Shown: positions 23,601 through 34,182 of the stretch, piece after piece
Layout: the number at the start of each line of letters is the position of its first letter
Position numbering within the stretch: position 1 is the stretch's first letter
DNA from: Pagrus major
Taxonomy: Eukaryota > Chordata > Actinopteri > Spariformes > Sparidae
DNA length: 64,000 bases
NCBI RefSeq assembly: GCF_040436345.1
Contig: NC_133219.1
Span: 24,650,709-24,714,708 of the forward strand
Direction of reading: 5' to 3'
The notes under the pieces: model-generated
What the model saw: only the letters and a program-made list of their open reading frames with translations
Database searches by the model: none
What the model was told of the DNA's origin: nothing
Made by a program: the position numbers and the translations under genes

Positions 23601-26136
23601 AACATTCCTACCAACATGTCTAGTTGGAAAAAGTAAAGTCAAAAGTAATGAGGTCTCAATCCTGATTCCAATCAGAGTTGTTTAAAGGAATAGTTCAAGT
23701 GTTTGGGTCAATAACAGAGGTGGAGTCAGGTCCTGCTTAAATTTAGGGGGAAACAACTAGCCTTGAGGGGGAGTTTTGCACTCTATTTCTTGGCAAACAG
23801 CAGCTAGAAGTGTCAGTGACTTCCCTGAGTCTTAGCACGTGAGGTTGCCAGGCAACCTGTGCTGCAGAAAGGGATGCTGCAAAGAAGAGCTGGGTGGACA
23901 AACAAACTGTCTTTTTGGTCACATATAACTTATATTTCTGTATTTTGAACTCATTAAATAAACAAGATACAATGTGTTAATTAGTGAGTGTCAGAGGATC
24001 TGGTAGGTGTATTTTTGAACGAGCCATTTCCCACTGCTTCCAATGTTTATGCTCAGCTGGGCTAATGAACTCTCAGGTTCAGCTCTGTACTAAACAAAGA
24101 AACATGGGAGCAGCACTGATGTGTCTACTACTATGTCAGGTATTTAATTTTATTGATCAGCCAAAACCAGAAACTGTCTGGTTACTGTGGATTGGGGGAT
24201 ACTTGTGCCTGTGTCCAGGGAATCACTGTCCTAAAATAATGTGCATGTGTTAATGTGCAGACCTGCAAAAAGATGCGTCCTATGCCACTGAGCAGCTGCA
24301 CCCTCTGCTGGGGTTCATACTGGATGATGGAGTGATAGGTCTCCACAGCCAGAATATAGTCCTGAGAGAGATTCATGAAAAAAGGAAAAGCAATAAAGGA
24401 AAGTGAAAAATGGAGTAATGGTTATGAAAGTAAAGGCAGAAGTTTGAAGCAATAAGGTAAAACAGGGTAACCATTAGGAGGTAGAGACAGGTGGAGGGTG
24501 AGCAAGGTAAAGAAGAAGTTGAGGCAAAGAGAGAGAGAAATCAAACATAAGGAGTATTAGTGAGGCGATGTGACCCTCCTTCCACCTCCACACTGCACTG
24601 CTACACATCGCTCACATAGTGACTGGGCTGCTGAGTGGGGCAACTGAGAGGTCAGTTCAGTGCATGTGTGTAGAGTACACAGTGTGTACTGGGCTGGGAC
24701 AAGATACAAAAAGCCTGTCCCTCTGTGCCGTAGAGCTCAACTATTGTCTAGAAACTGCTAAAAACACATCAGACCCACACCATTGCACTTGGTGAGATGT
24801 TCTTTCATTACCATGAACACACACTGCAATTTACTTTGACTCAATCCCACATGCACTTTCCTGCTGCCCCAAATATGGATTAATCTGCCAGGGCTGGTGA
24901 TATATTAATATTATATTGTCATTGTGATATGAGACTGTATGTCATAGATTTTGGATATAGTAACTTTATGATATGGCAGTTAGTGTTGTCTTTTCCTGTT
25001 TTAAAGGCTGCATTACAGTAAGATGATGTCATATTCTGAACTTAACAAACTGTTGTTCTAATACTTGCTTTTACCCACTATTATATATCATTATATCCAC
25101 ATAACTGATGACTATTTATCAAAACTCTCATTGTGTTCATATTTTGTGAATGTGTATACAGTCATCCCTACAGTACAGTTGTCACAATATTGATATTGAG
25201 GTATTTGGTCAAAAATATTGTGATATTTGATTAGTCCTTTTATAAAGCATGTTTGAGAATTGTAAGTATTGAGAGAGGGGCTAACATATTGGTGTTTTCT
25301 TTCTTTTAATGGGGTATGTTGACATTCACAGAAATTCAGAGCAGCACCAGCCATACCCTGCAAATGTTCACAAAATATTTTTGTCAAATATATTCCAATG
25401 CATGCTGTAGTTTTTTTATTTCTTATGAGACAGGTAGTGGTTTCCATTAATTTCTGCACAGTGTAAACATAAATAAGCAGACTCTTGAACCTTGCTTGAG
25501 TTGTGTTTCATGACATGACTAAACATCATGTCTACTTTAAACCATCTCCCTCATTGTTTTTTTTTTTTTTTAGAGTGCTGTGTCAACATTGTTTTTATGT
25601 TGTCACGATACTGGAATATCTAACTTTGATATGATACCTTGAAATATTTAGATATTCGATACCATGTTTGTTTCAAGTATTCAGAATCAATATGTATTGA
25701 TATTTTTGAGAGAACTTTGCTGTTTAAGTGCATAATAATATGAAAAGTGTGCACAGCATCTTCTCACATAGATAGTAAAACTGTGGACTAAACATTTGCT
25801 GTGATAGACCACACAACTCAAGCAAGTTTTAACAATCAGCCATCTAATTTTCATACCATGCAGTAATGAATAGAAACTGTCTACCTTGTAGGTATCAAAA
25901 AAATATGTAGAAAAAATCTGAAGCACTCAAGCATGGTTTGCGAAACAGTCAACAGTAATATTAAGTGTTTATGATTTGTATTAGATATGCTACAACATAT
26001 AAAATCACTGGTGCTTTAAATCTGAGCGTTTGGCATATTCAAACTGAAACTGAGAGATGTAAAAATGCTGTAATGTCAATTCTCACCAGTAGATGGCACT
26101 GTGGTTCTCTCTAGAGCCTGATCCAAATGCATACCG

Positions 26137-26179
<43 letters not shown>

Positions 26180-26276
26180 TGACCAAGAATCCAATTAGTG
26201 GTCAGTCTAGGGGGATTTCTCTGTGCATCCTCCACCAGTCTGGCATCAGAGATCTCTGAGTCACACACACAGACAC

Positions 26277-26351
<75 letters not shown>

Positions 26352-27760
26352 CACTCTCTCCCACACATCCAGGCAGAGTCAGACATGCCTACAGGGACAC
26401 ATTCACTCCAACACACCATGACACACAAACTTGAGCTGACAAACACACACACATACCTTCATCAGCAGCAGACAGTTGGCCATGGAGTACATGACCCGGC
26501 TGAGGCGAGACCGCCAAAGCTTAGCAGACACTAGAAACAGGGAGAGAAAAAGAAGAAAGACAGAGGGGTTTATTCTTAAAGGGTTACTTCCTTTTTCCTA
26601 CTTCTGTCCTATTCATTGCACCTGCTTTTTGGGGCATTCCTGTAACATTACCCTTTCCCCCCATTCTTCCTCAACCCCTATATATACACAAAAAAGGGTT
26701 TTAATTTAAGGTGATGAGATGATGAGGAAGACACTGCAGCACACTCTGCTTTCCTCTTTTCCCTCAGACAGTGCGCCCTGTGGAAGAGCTTGTGTGCTGG
26801 TCTATTAGTATTCATTGCTGCACACGTGTGTCTATGTGTGTGTATTGGGGAGAGGAGCTAATCACTCAGTAGGGGTCTGATGTGTGAAGGCAAGGCCCTG
26901 CGTTATTGACTTGACTGTCGACTGTCTGCGTGGGCAGAGAGAGGAGAGACAGAGGGCACAGCTATTACACTGCTTTTAGAAGGGGGAGAAACTGGCAGAA
27001 CCAGTGCACCCTCACACTTATATCTGTACATGTGTCACCCTGCCAATTTGCCCAATTATAAGCAAGTCTCTTGGTGCATTTAGCTCAAATTCACGAGTGG
27101 CTTGTGGTTGTTCATCGCCCTGAATTAGCCAATTTAATAGATTCTAGTCACTTCAAAAAAAGAAGCCTGAAACACAGTCTTTGGAAAAGTTGCAAAATTA
27201 TTGGTATTTGCAGAACTTGCAAATAAGATGTATTGCTGTGTTGATAAAGTCTGGGAGAAGAGAAGAGAAGAGAAGAGAAGAGAAGAGATGAGATGAGATG
27301 AGATGAGATGAGATGAGATGAGAAGAGCAGAGCAGAGCAGAGAAGAGAAGACTACTACATGAGGTTGTGCTTCGGTGTGTCTACCTAAAACTAGTGAATT
27401 TTAGACGAAGGAGGCTGCCTATTTCCCCAGAACAGATGTGAGTGGATTGGATCAGATTGATCTGTATTGATCTGCTACACACGAAGGGCTAGAGAGATCA
27501 TTTGATATTCAGCACGGGTACTGAAGCAGTGAGGTGCTAAACACTTTTAGAGCACCGCATTGGTGTGTTTGTGTGGTTCAAAGTGTGTGTATGTGTGGCT
27601 GAGGTATGCTGCAGTCCTGCGCCAGGTGTACCTCTGCTTCAGTGGCCGTGTATGTCTGTATTACCCAAAGGGGCCCATGACCTCACTCTCCTCCCACAGT
27701 GTGATGCAGTCTGGGAATGGGGCCAGGTCTGTAGCCAAATGTCTGTGTGCGTGACCATGT

Positions 27761-27791
<31 letters not shown>

Positions 27792-28113
27792 AGTGCTTAC
27801 CTCGCCTATTCTCCTGTGTTAAGGTGATCATGCTGCCATCCTCAGCCAAGCCTTTCTCCAAGTTCTCCAAAATCTGTTAACAGGGGGAGGGGATTAACAT
27901 TTCAGAGGGAGGAGCCTCACTGCCGGCTCTGAAGGCTTTTTATGTGTATGTATTTGAATCTGCATATTCACTCTAAAATCCATCCATGTTTGGCTGTTTA
28001 CAGAGGTGAGCCTAAGGATTTGTATGGTTAATGTGATTTCCTGTGGGTGTGTAGTTTTATTGGGTGAATACTACAGAGTATGTATATCTTTCTGTCCATC
28101 CAGAAACCGTGTT

Positions 28114-28153
<40 letters not shown>

Positions 28154-28696
28154 CTAACAGCAAGGCAGACAGTTCTGAGATTGTGCAGGCGGTCCAGAGC
28201 CTCCTGGGGCTTGGCCAGGTACTGGGGAAGCTCGGCATGCAGCAGTCGCATGGAGAATGGCACCATGGAGCCTAGAGAGGAGGGAGGCAGGGATGGACGG
28301 AAGGGGAGAGGAGGAAGGACAAGAAGGAGACAGTAGAGAGAGGGAGAAATAAGGAGAAGGGGACAAAAAGAAACAGGGTGCAATGAGGACATAGCATGAG
28401 AGGGAGAAGGAGGGAGAGAGAAAGACAGAGAGAGATAAGGCAGAGAGAGACAGAAAGACACAGAGTGCAAGATGAGAATATAAACCCATCCACCCACACA
28501 CAGACTGCACACAGCCCTGAAGGCAGGAACCTACAGATGGCATTGAGCTACGTATGGCTGCTTATTAAACCCTCTCATCTCTCTCTCTCTCTGTGCTGCA
28601 CAGCTCCATCACTCATCTTTCTGCCTAATCCTTCTGTCTCTCTCTGCCTCTGCATCATTCACACGTCTCTCTCTCTCTCTCTCACTCACACGCACA

Positions 28697-28765
<69 letters not shown>

Positions 28766-31700
28766 CCATCACTGAGGAAGAGCCTATATTCAGGTGAGTC
28801 CCCAGGCTTTGATCAGGGTCTCTTTGATATTGTCATTAGATCTGAAGCTTAGTTAGCTGGTCCATCTTCGGCTGCTGCTTCTGCCAGTCTATGTATCTCT
28901 ATTTCTATCTCTCCCGTCTGTCTGCTTGTGCTTTCTGTCTTGCCCATCTACAGCACAGAATACAAACTCATTTCCCCAAGTGTTTCTATTACTGCCCTGT
29001 TATATTGTTTTATCTTCATGCCGACTGGACAGAGCTCTCTCTTGGCTCGATTTGTTATTCCGTCTCTATCTGGTGTGAAGCCTTCTAATGCTTTTACAGT
29101 GTCTTTAAGGTTAAGTGTTCTTAACTGAGAAGGTAAACAAAACATTGGACCAAAACATTGTGCAGATTTGAAAATTTAAATTTAAAGGGTACTCTAAGGG
29201 GTTTTTGACTAGTGGTGGAGCTATAAAGCAATGATTTTATGAGTGGGAGCCCATTTTGTTTACATCTCTAATGCATATCTCTACTAACACATACAAGAGG
29301 ATGCACATGTACACACAGGAGCACATCTGTCAAGACACACATTCCTTCAAACAGTTTCAGGGTTCCATCAAGAATAGCATTTAGTGACAACAACATTGTG
29401 GAGAAAATCAATTAAAGAACCAGTGTGTAGGATTTAGTGGCATCTAGTGATGAGGTTGAAAGTTGCAACAAACGAAGTATCCCTTGTCTAACCCCCCCTA
29501 AGTTGGCTGCCATAAATGTGAAAAACTTAAAAGGCCCTCTCTAGAGTCAGTGTTTGGTTTGGTTTGTTTTTTTCTGAATCACTGTTTGGTCTGACCAAGC
29601 ACTCATTTCTGAGTGTCAGCTGGTGGCAGATGGGTGCCACAAAAATATAGAAAGGCACCAACAAAAGGCAGGGAAGAAGAGGAGTGCTAGCTTGCAAAAG
29701 TAAAGGTTCAGTCAATTGTCTATGCAAATGATTTTATTACTTTGGGGAAAAACACTGAACTGTGTCTGCTTCAAGAAAACCTCACAGAGGATCTTTACAA
29801 TTTTGTGTAATGCTCTCTATCAATTAAAATATCAGACGTTAAACACTATCAGGACAAATCAGTCTAGTCTGCATGTCGATCTTTCTTTTGGGCTGACAAT
29901 AAACCAGTTGACTGTGATTCTTTTAGAGTACAATTACAGAGGCCCATACTCTTTCATCTAGCTGAGGGAAAAAAAGCAAGGATCCCATTTCAAAGAAGCA
30001 AGAAAGGTTAGCACTTGACCGAGAATTAATTTTATTCAACCTGTGAGAAGACTGATGCATCTCTCTTACTTTATCGATTAAAACATGAAAAGAATCAAGA
30101 CTGAAAGTAAAGCACAGGTACAGCTTTAAAAAGGACATGAATGAATGCAATTTGTCAGGCATGTGGCATTCAGATCTTAATATTTCTGACTCCATATTGG
30201 ACTAAACTTTTCATTTGGCAAACAAATTAATAACTGCCAAAAATTGATTCCTTCTCGAGCGCTCAGTCGATCCTAATTCTTCAGAGACTGATACATGGGC
30301 AGCTGTCTCTTAAGGCATTCAAAGAGTGCGATCATGGGTAATAGATAGTTGATGCAAGCATTGGACAGAGAAATGTTTGACTTGTGATGTCAGGCTAAAC
30401 AACTCGTGCCAGTTTGTCTGCGAGCACCTAGCAGGGCACAAAGCGTTTAAATTGAGCAATGGAAAGTCAATCGGTGCTCTCTTTAGAAGGCTGTGCGGTG
30501 TAGCTTCGAGTAAGCTTTTTTTTTCCTTCTTTGTATGAGTTTGTGTGGGTTGTGTGTGCTTGTGTGCGTGCAGCTGTGTCTCAGCTACTGCCTTCACTGT
30601 GGTAGCCCAAGGGGCGAAGCAGATCCAAAGTAATGGGAATACATTAGAGAGCAATTCATGCAGTGTGAAAAGAGGAAAAACAAAACCAAAGAACTGCTGG
30701 AGACAAGTAGAGTTGTTGGAGCTTCTCAACGATACAGTCTAATATCAAGCTCCTGGCAGAAACTTTCCTTTGAATATTTAATAGGACAGTGGTGGTATGC
30801 TTGTGTATCCTAAAAATGTGGGTAAAATGCGAAATCCTTTTGCGGAGCAGGCTAATAACACATTCAAAACTCACATATAAGAGTTTCAGAGCAGCTTTTC
30901 AGCACTATCATGAATACTACTGTTCAACTTTCAGAGATAATTCATAGAGTAGCTTTTGGACATATAAAATATGTAAAGATATGAAATGATGCATGATTTT
31001 ACAATGCAACTCTTTCTATATAAAGTTTCTGTGCTCAATGCCAAAAGTACTCCTCCTACACAAAAGGTCAACAATAATGACCCCGAGGGACAGAGGATTG
31101 TGTGGTTGTTTGCAAGCCGAGTGTGAGTGTGTGTGTGTTTGTGTGTGTGTGTGTACCTCTTCTCCCAGGGTAAACAGTGGGGTAGTACTCATAGTAGAGG
31201 TCTGGTTGGTCCAGGTTGCCAAAGGGCTCAAACTCTAGCTCAGCGTTTTGGAAGAGGTTCAGTTTGGTCTGGAGGGCCAGGCGCACAAACCAGAGCTGGA
31301 ACACACACAGACATGCCTCCCTCTGTTTGTTAAATGTATAAAGTGCTCATCAAATATTCAATGTGCAAAAGAAGCATCAAAATGATACCTCATCCAAATT
31401 CTCTTATCTCCACTGGTCACTGTTGTACTGCTCTCTGTCACTCATCAGTGTTTTCATATGCCTATGTCTTTTGACTCAAACACCAATTACCAAAAGTGCA
31501 TTTATTTTGCAATTAATTTGGTAAAAACAGAGCTCAACAAACATCTTAACAACATTGTTGTTAGAGACATTGTTACATTTTGGGGATATACAGTAGTGCA
31601 GTATTTATTAAATAATCTTATTACATTATTCAAGAATTACATCATGGTATTGCAATTCTGATGCAATGTTTTGTTCTTGAGCCCAACCAATTAATTTGTG

Positions 31701-33182
31701 ATTGGATTTTTGAGGCCACTACTAATATTGATATTAATAGCACAGTCTGTAATTTCTGCCACTAGGTGTCTCTCAGTCGAAAGCAAAAGTTGTAGTTTGA
31801 TGAAGCTGTGGAGTAGTGTGGGATCATGGGAGTTGCTGTCTTCATTTTTGAACAACCAACATTGCCGATGTTCGCCTGTGTTCCAAGACTGATGCCAGCT
31901 GTCTAAGAACTTGGTTATGCCGCCAAGTACTACGCCCTTTGGCGAGACTCATAGTACATTCTGTTAAAATGTGCCTCTGTGATGCAGGTTTTGACAAAGG
32001 GGACAAGTGGGGTCTTCTCTGAACCACTGCTTCAGGTTTTGGGGTGTGGTATTTCTCTTTTCCAGACTTTTCCAGTTGGTCCATTGGCCATGCTTGGCCA
32101 TTGAGATGATGCTGGCGTGTCGCTCTGCCTCCTGTCTTGTCACCTCCTCCACTACGAGCCACCTCTTCTGCTGGACCTGACTTGCCAAACCACATCCCTG
32201 AAGCGAAGAGCAGACTTAGCAGACTGAATGGCTTTTGATGGAGTCCACTTCCTCCATGTTGCCACACGGGGTGCTGCTGTTTGAATAACAGTATCTTGCG
32301 ATTCCTGCTCCTTCTGTTGGACTTTGGCCATTTCATTTCACCAACAGCTTACGTCCTTGCATGTTCTCCACTTAACGATGTGCCTGGTTGTGTCTTGGAC
32401 TGTTACTTGTGCCTGAAACCTCTTTCACATTGTGTGGGGTGCTGATGCTCTGCGGGCTGTGGGTTTCTTCCTGCCGCTGACTTTCATCCGACTGACTTGA
32501 CCTTATCCTTGATTTAAAGCCTGGACTTCAAAATTGTGCCAGGATGTTTAGGAAAGTAAAACAAACAGTAATATGAAGCACAAGGCAACAGCACAGCCGA
32601 TTAATTTTAAGTCTCAGGCACAGAGCCCACCACATGGGTGGCCTTCTTAATGAGCTAATGCAGCCATCCATCTTCTGGATAGAGCCCCACAAACACAGGC
32701 ATAAGAATGTGCTAGCATCAACACACAAGTATTGGAAAAGAAAAAAAAAATAACGAAAAATATCTCTGTCCTTTCCTTCAGATGTCCGTGTTTTGGTCAT
32801 GGTCATGTCTAACATATTGTGCAGAGGTGTTTAAGGAAAAGAAAAATTCCACATCTGCCCCCTCCTGTAGTGAAACTAAAAATAGTATCACTTAAAATAG
32901 TTTGGAAACAAAAAAATGAACAAAAATGTATTGAAGTATGACTTTTCAAGTGGTATATGGGAATTATTACATGAATCTGGAGAGAAAGCCATGTCCTTGC
33001 TTCACTCTCCAAGACAGAGAGACAGACAGATGAATGGATGGATGAAGACAGAGTCACTGGCGTCTTACCTGCAGTGAGTCGGTGGTGTGCGATGTTGGTT
33101 GGCCAGCCTTTCCATATCCCTGACCATGAGCTGTCAGCAGCCGGCCCGTCAGATCTACCGCAGCCCGCCAGTTCTTACTGCT
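20380..33182 (-). CDS. trappc12: Trafficking protein particle complex subunit 12, C-terminal half (nine exons)
   Basis: Exons on the - strand, in order: 33182-33069, 31295-31157, 28271-28159, 27873-27801, 26530-26457, 24361-24263, 23223-23120, 21110-21023 and 20622-20380 (stop). All phases agree and all introns end GT...AG. They encode 348 residues that align along their length with the last part of TRAPPC12 (human protein 735 residues), including [35 protein letters not shown] and the C-terminal [15 protein letters not shown] region. TRAPPC12 is a TPR subunit of the TRAPP III complex in ER-Golgi traffic and autophagy, and it also has a reported role in mitosis. The N-terminal exons are not found and probably lie beyond 64000. 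Several donors border CA/GT repeats. Confidence 0.96.
21023..21110 (-). CDS. trappc12: trappc12 exon
   Basis: 88 bp, [19 protein letters not shown] to DPKNPV. TPR repeat. The acceptor is TTTCCCAG and the donor GTAAGT. Confidence 0.95.
22901..22970. repeat. Perfect 16-bp hairpin inside a larger imperfect stem
   Basis: CTCTGGCCTGAGGTGA (22917-22932) is followed after a 7-base loop by its exact complement TCACCTCAGGCCAGAG (22940-22955). Outer bases GTCACCTG and CAGGTGTGAC extend the stem imperfectly. It lies in a trappc12 intron. Confidence 0.8.
23120..23223 (-). CDS. trappc12: trappc12 exon
   Basis: 104 bp, [19 protein letters not shown] to VLMN plus two bases. A TPR repeat ([11 protein letters not shown] is the classic TPR A helix). 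The acceptor is TTGGCTAG and the donor GTACGT. Confidence 0.95.
24263..24361 (-). CDS. trappc12: trappc12 exon
   Basis: 33 codons in phase 0, [13 protein letters not shown] to GRIFLQ. This is a TPR-type helix pair. The acceptor is CTCTCTCAG and the donor GTCTGC. Confidence 0.95.
26086..26100 (+). promoter_or_regulatory. Single CTCF-consensus match in a trappc12 intron
   Basis: CCAGTAGATGGCACT fits CCASYAGRKGGCRSY at every position. It is isolated and points in the + direction, opposite to the sites in the 48-61 kb array. The match is seen in sequence; binding is not shown. Confidence 0.4.
26140..26173. repeat. (CT)n microsatellite
   Basis: About 30 bp of CT repeat in a trappc12 intron. Confidence 0.9.
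26263..26349. repeat. (CA)n microsatellite, about 85 bp
   Basis: An almost uninterrupted CA repeat about 105 bp on the intron side of the trappc12 donor at 26457. Long open frames here encode only alternating Thr-His or Cys-Val and are artefacts. Confidence 0.95.
26457..26530 (-). CDS. trappc12: trappc12 exon
   Basis: 74 bp, [19 protein letters not shown] to LLLMK. The acceptor is TTTCTAG. The donor GTATGT continues as GTGTGTGTTTG in the intron. Confidence 0.95.
27255..27350. repeat. Compound pentanucleotide repeat GAGAA/GAGAT/GAGCA
   Basis: Runs of (AGAGA)n-type units change in order from AGAAG to AGATG, then to AGCAG and back to AGAAG. All share the 5-base period. Located in a trappc12 intron. 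Confidence 0.9.
27758..27792. repeat. (GT)n repeat next to a trappc12 donor
   Basis: On the transcribed (-) strand this is a CA repeat starting about 10 bases after the 5' splice site at 27801. Confidence 0.9.
27801..27873 (-). CDS. trappc12: trappc12 exon
   Basis: 73 bp, [14 protein letters not shown] to ENRR. The acceptor is TTAACAG and the donor GTAAGC, with a CA repeat starting about 10 bases into the intron. Confidence 0.94.
28115..28150. repeat. (GT)n repeat next to a trappc12 donor
   Basis: On the - strand this is a CA repeat starting about 8 bases after the 5' splice site at 28159. Confidence 0.9.
28159..28271 (-). CDS. trappc12: trappc12 exon
   Basis: 113 bp, [14 protein letters not shown] to RTVCLA. 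The donor is a weak GTTAGT followed by a CA repeat. The acceptor CTCTCTAG follows an unusually long pyrimidine tract. This makes it the most likely regulated exon of the gene. Confidence 0.93.
28272..28465 (-). promoter_or_regulatory. trappc12: Very long polypyrimidine tract at a trappc12 acceptor
   Basis: About 190 bases that are mostly purine on the + strand, hence mostly C and T on the transcribed strand, ending directly at the CTAG acceptor of exon 28271-28159. Typical tracts are 10-40 bases. Such length can bind PTB-type regulators; that part is inference. Confidence 0.65.
28562..28764. repeat. (CT)n and (CA)n microsatellites
   Basis: CT-rich stretches (28577-28595 and 28666-28683) lead into a CA repeat of about 70 bp (28690-28764). 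Confidence 0.9.
29416..29530. repeat. Dispersed fish repeat fragment
   Basis: The segment AACCAGTGTGTAGGATTTAG followed by TGGCATCTAGTGATGAGG resembles a widely dispersed fish interspersed repeat I recall. The assignment is from memory of the family style only. Confidence 0.35.
29531..31115. other. trappc12 intron interior, no feature recognised
   Basis: Both strands were read. The small open frames have no recognisable domains and no supporting splice structure. Confidence 0.4.
31122..31154. repeat. (GT)n repeat touching a trappc12 donor
   Basis: On the - strand the donor GTACACAC at 31157 passes directly into this CA repeat. Confidence 0.9.
31157..31295 (-). CDS. trappc12: trappc12 exon
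   Basis: 139 bp, [12 protein letters not shown] to YPGRRG, ending one base into a Gly codon. The donor GTACACACAC runs straight into a CA repeat. Confidence 0.95.
31842..32336 (-). pseudogene. LINE reverse-transcriptase C-terminal fragment
   Basis: Two overlapping - strand frames give a recognisable LINE C-terminal region: [16 protein letters not shown], then [13 protein letters not shown] with a zinc-knuckle CPLC, then (other frame) [20 protein letters not shown] and [10 protein letters not shown]. The family pattern is CPLC...LQHIL..CK..L.QGR..WRHDQVL. The switch of frame around 31970-32010 shows a frameshift. No RT catalytic core is present. It lies in a trappc12 intron. Confidence 0.6.
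33069..33182 (-). CDS. trappc12: trappc12 exon (first visible)
   Basis: 38 codons, phase 0, from [10 protein letters not shown] to HTTDSLQ. The acceptor is TCCTGCAG and the donor GTAAGA. It matches the [12 protein letters not shown] segment of TRAPPC12, roughly residue 390 onward of the human protein. Confidence 0.95.
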
Positions 33183-33299
33183 CTGCAGGAGAGAAAAATA
33201 CACAACACACTGAATCTGAAACACACACCATGACTGACTGATGAAAGAAGGCATATCACAAACAATGTATCACCACATTTTTGTGGACAGTTCATTCTT

Positions 33300-34020
33300 G
33301 ACCTGGGAAACTTATGATCGTATGACACAAGAGCTCAGCGATTTCTCACTTGAAATTCGCGTCAACCGAGCATTCGTGTGAGTTGAAAATATTGAACTCA
33401 ATTGAAATCTTCACCGTGTCGCGAAAGCCTATTGGCATTGACGCTCACACTGACATCATGATGTTCATGTTGCTGATGTCTGGACATACATGAACAACAA
33501 TGGAGGAGAGGATAATACTCTCTATTCAGGGCCGTTTGCGGACACCCAGAGTTACTACTTGTAGCAAGACCGGACAAATAAGGAGCTGCCGTGAAGGGAT
33601 GTGAGCTAGAAAGTAAGACTACCTGGTAAGTTTTGGAAATACGTCTGAGCACAGCAACGCATAGCTCTTATCGATCCGAACTCCATTCAGGTAACAAGCA
33701 TTTTAAAAGTTGTTTGCTTGTCATCTGGCCGACAGACCTGATAGGCATGAATTCAAGCGTTTTACAAGGTGGCATTATGATGTTATTATTTTGGCATCCT
33801 TCTGATTTACTGCAGTCAGATCACAGAGAAAATCTCTTCGTTTTGGGTTCATACTGATGTGGTTCACATTTATTTTTATTTGTGTTACTAGCGTGACTAG
33901 AAGCGATTAAAAAGTTAGAACCCTGCAATCACTCTTGCGCGGGTAACGCCACAAAAATATTTTCTTCACGTTTGGTCTGAACGCGGCATTAAGGTTTAGT
34001 GCTCAGAATAATGAAAAGTT
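33300..34020. other. Probable DNA-transposon-derived segment
   Basis: Contains CG-containing blocks such as TTCGCGTCAACCGAGCATTCG (about 33356) and TGCGCGGGTAACGCC (about 33936) near its two sides. They look like the ends of a non-autonomous fish DNA transposon but do not give a clean inverted repeat by eye. No gene seen. Confidence 0.25.
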
Positions 34021-34182
34021 CCATGGCAAAGAATGATGATGAACACCATAAAATATGGTTGAAAGCTTTGGAACAATCAAGTACCATTTTACTGTTGGTC
34101 GTTGTTATCTCCAAATAACTTTTGCTAACCTTAGGGTTTGTTTACAACCCGTCTGATTATCTGGTTCTGTATTATCATTGCA

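Noticed and set aside
26176..28797. Frames encoding Thr-His, Cys-Val or Leu-Ser repeats
   Set aside because: Translations of CA/GT and CT microsatellites.
32528..33057. Adjacent - strand frames of 95 and 82 codons before the first trappc12 exon
   Set aside because: Cys/Leu-rich intron translations with no match to TRAPPC12 and no fitting phase.
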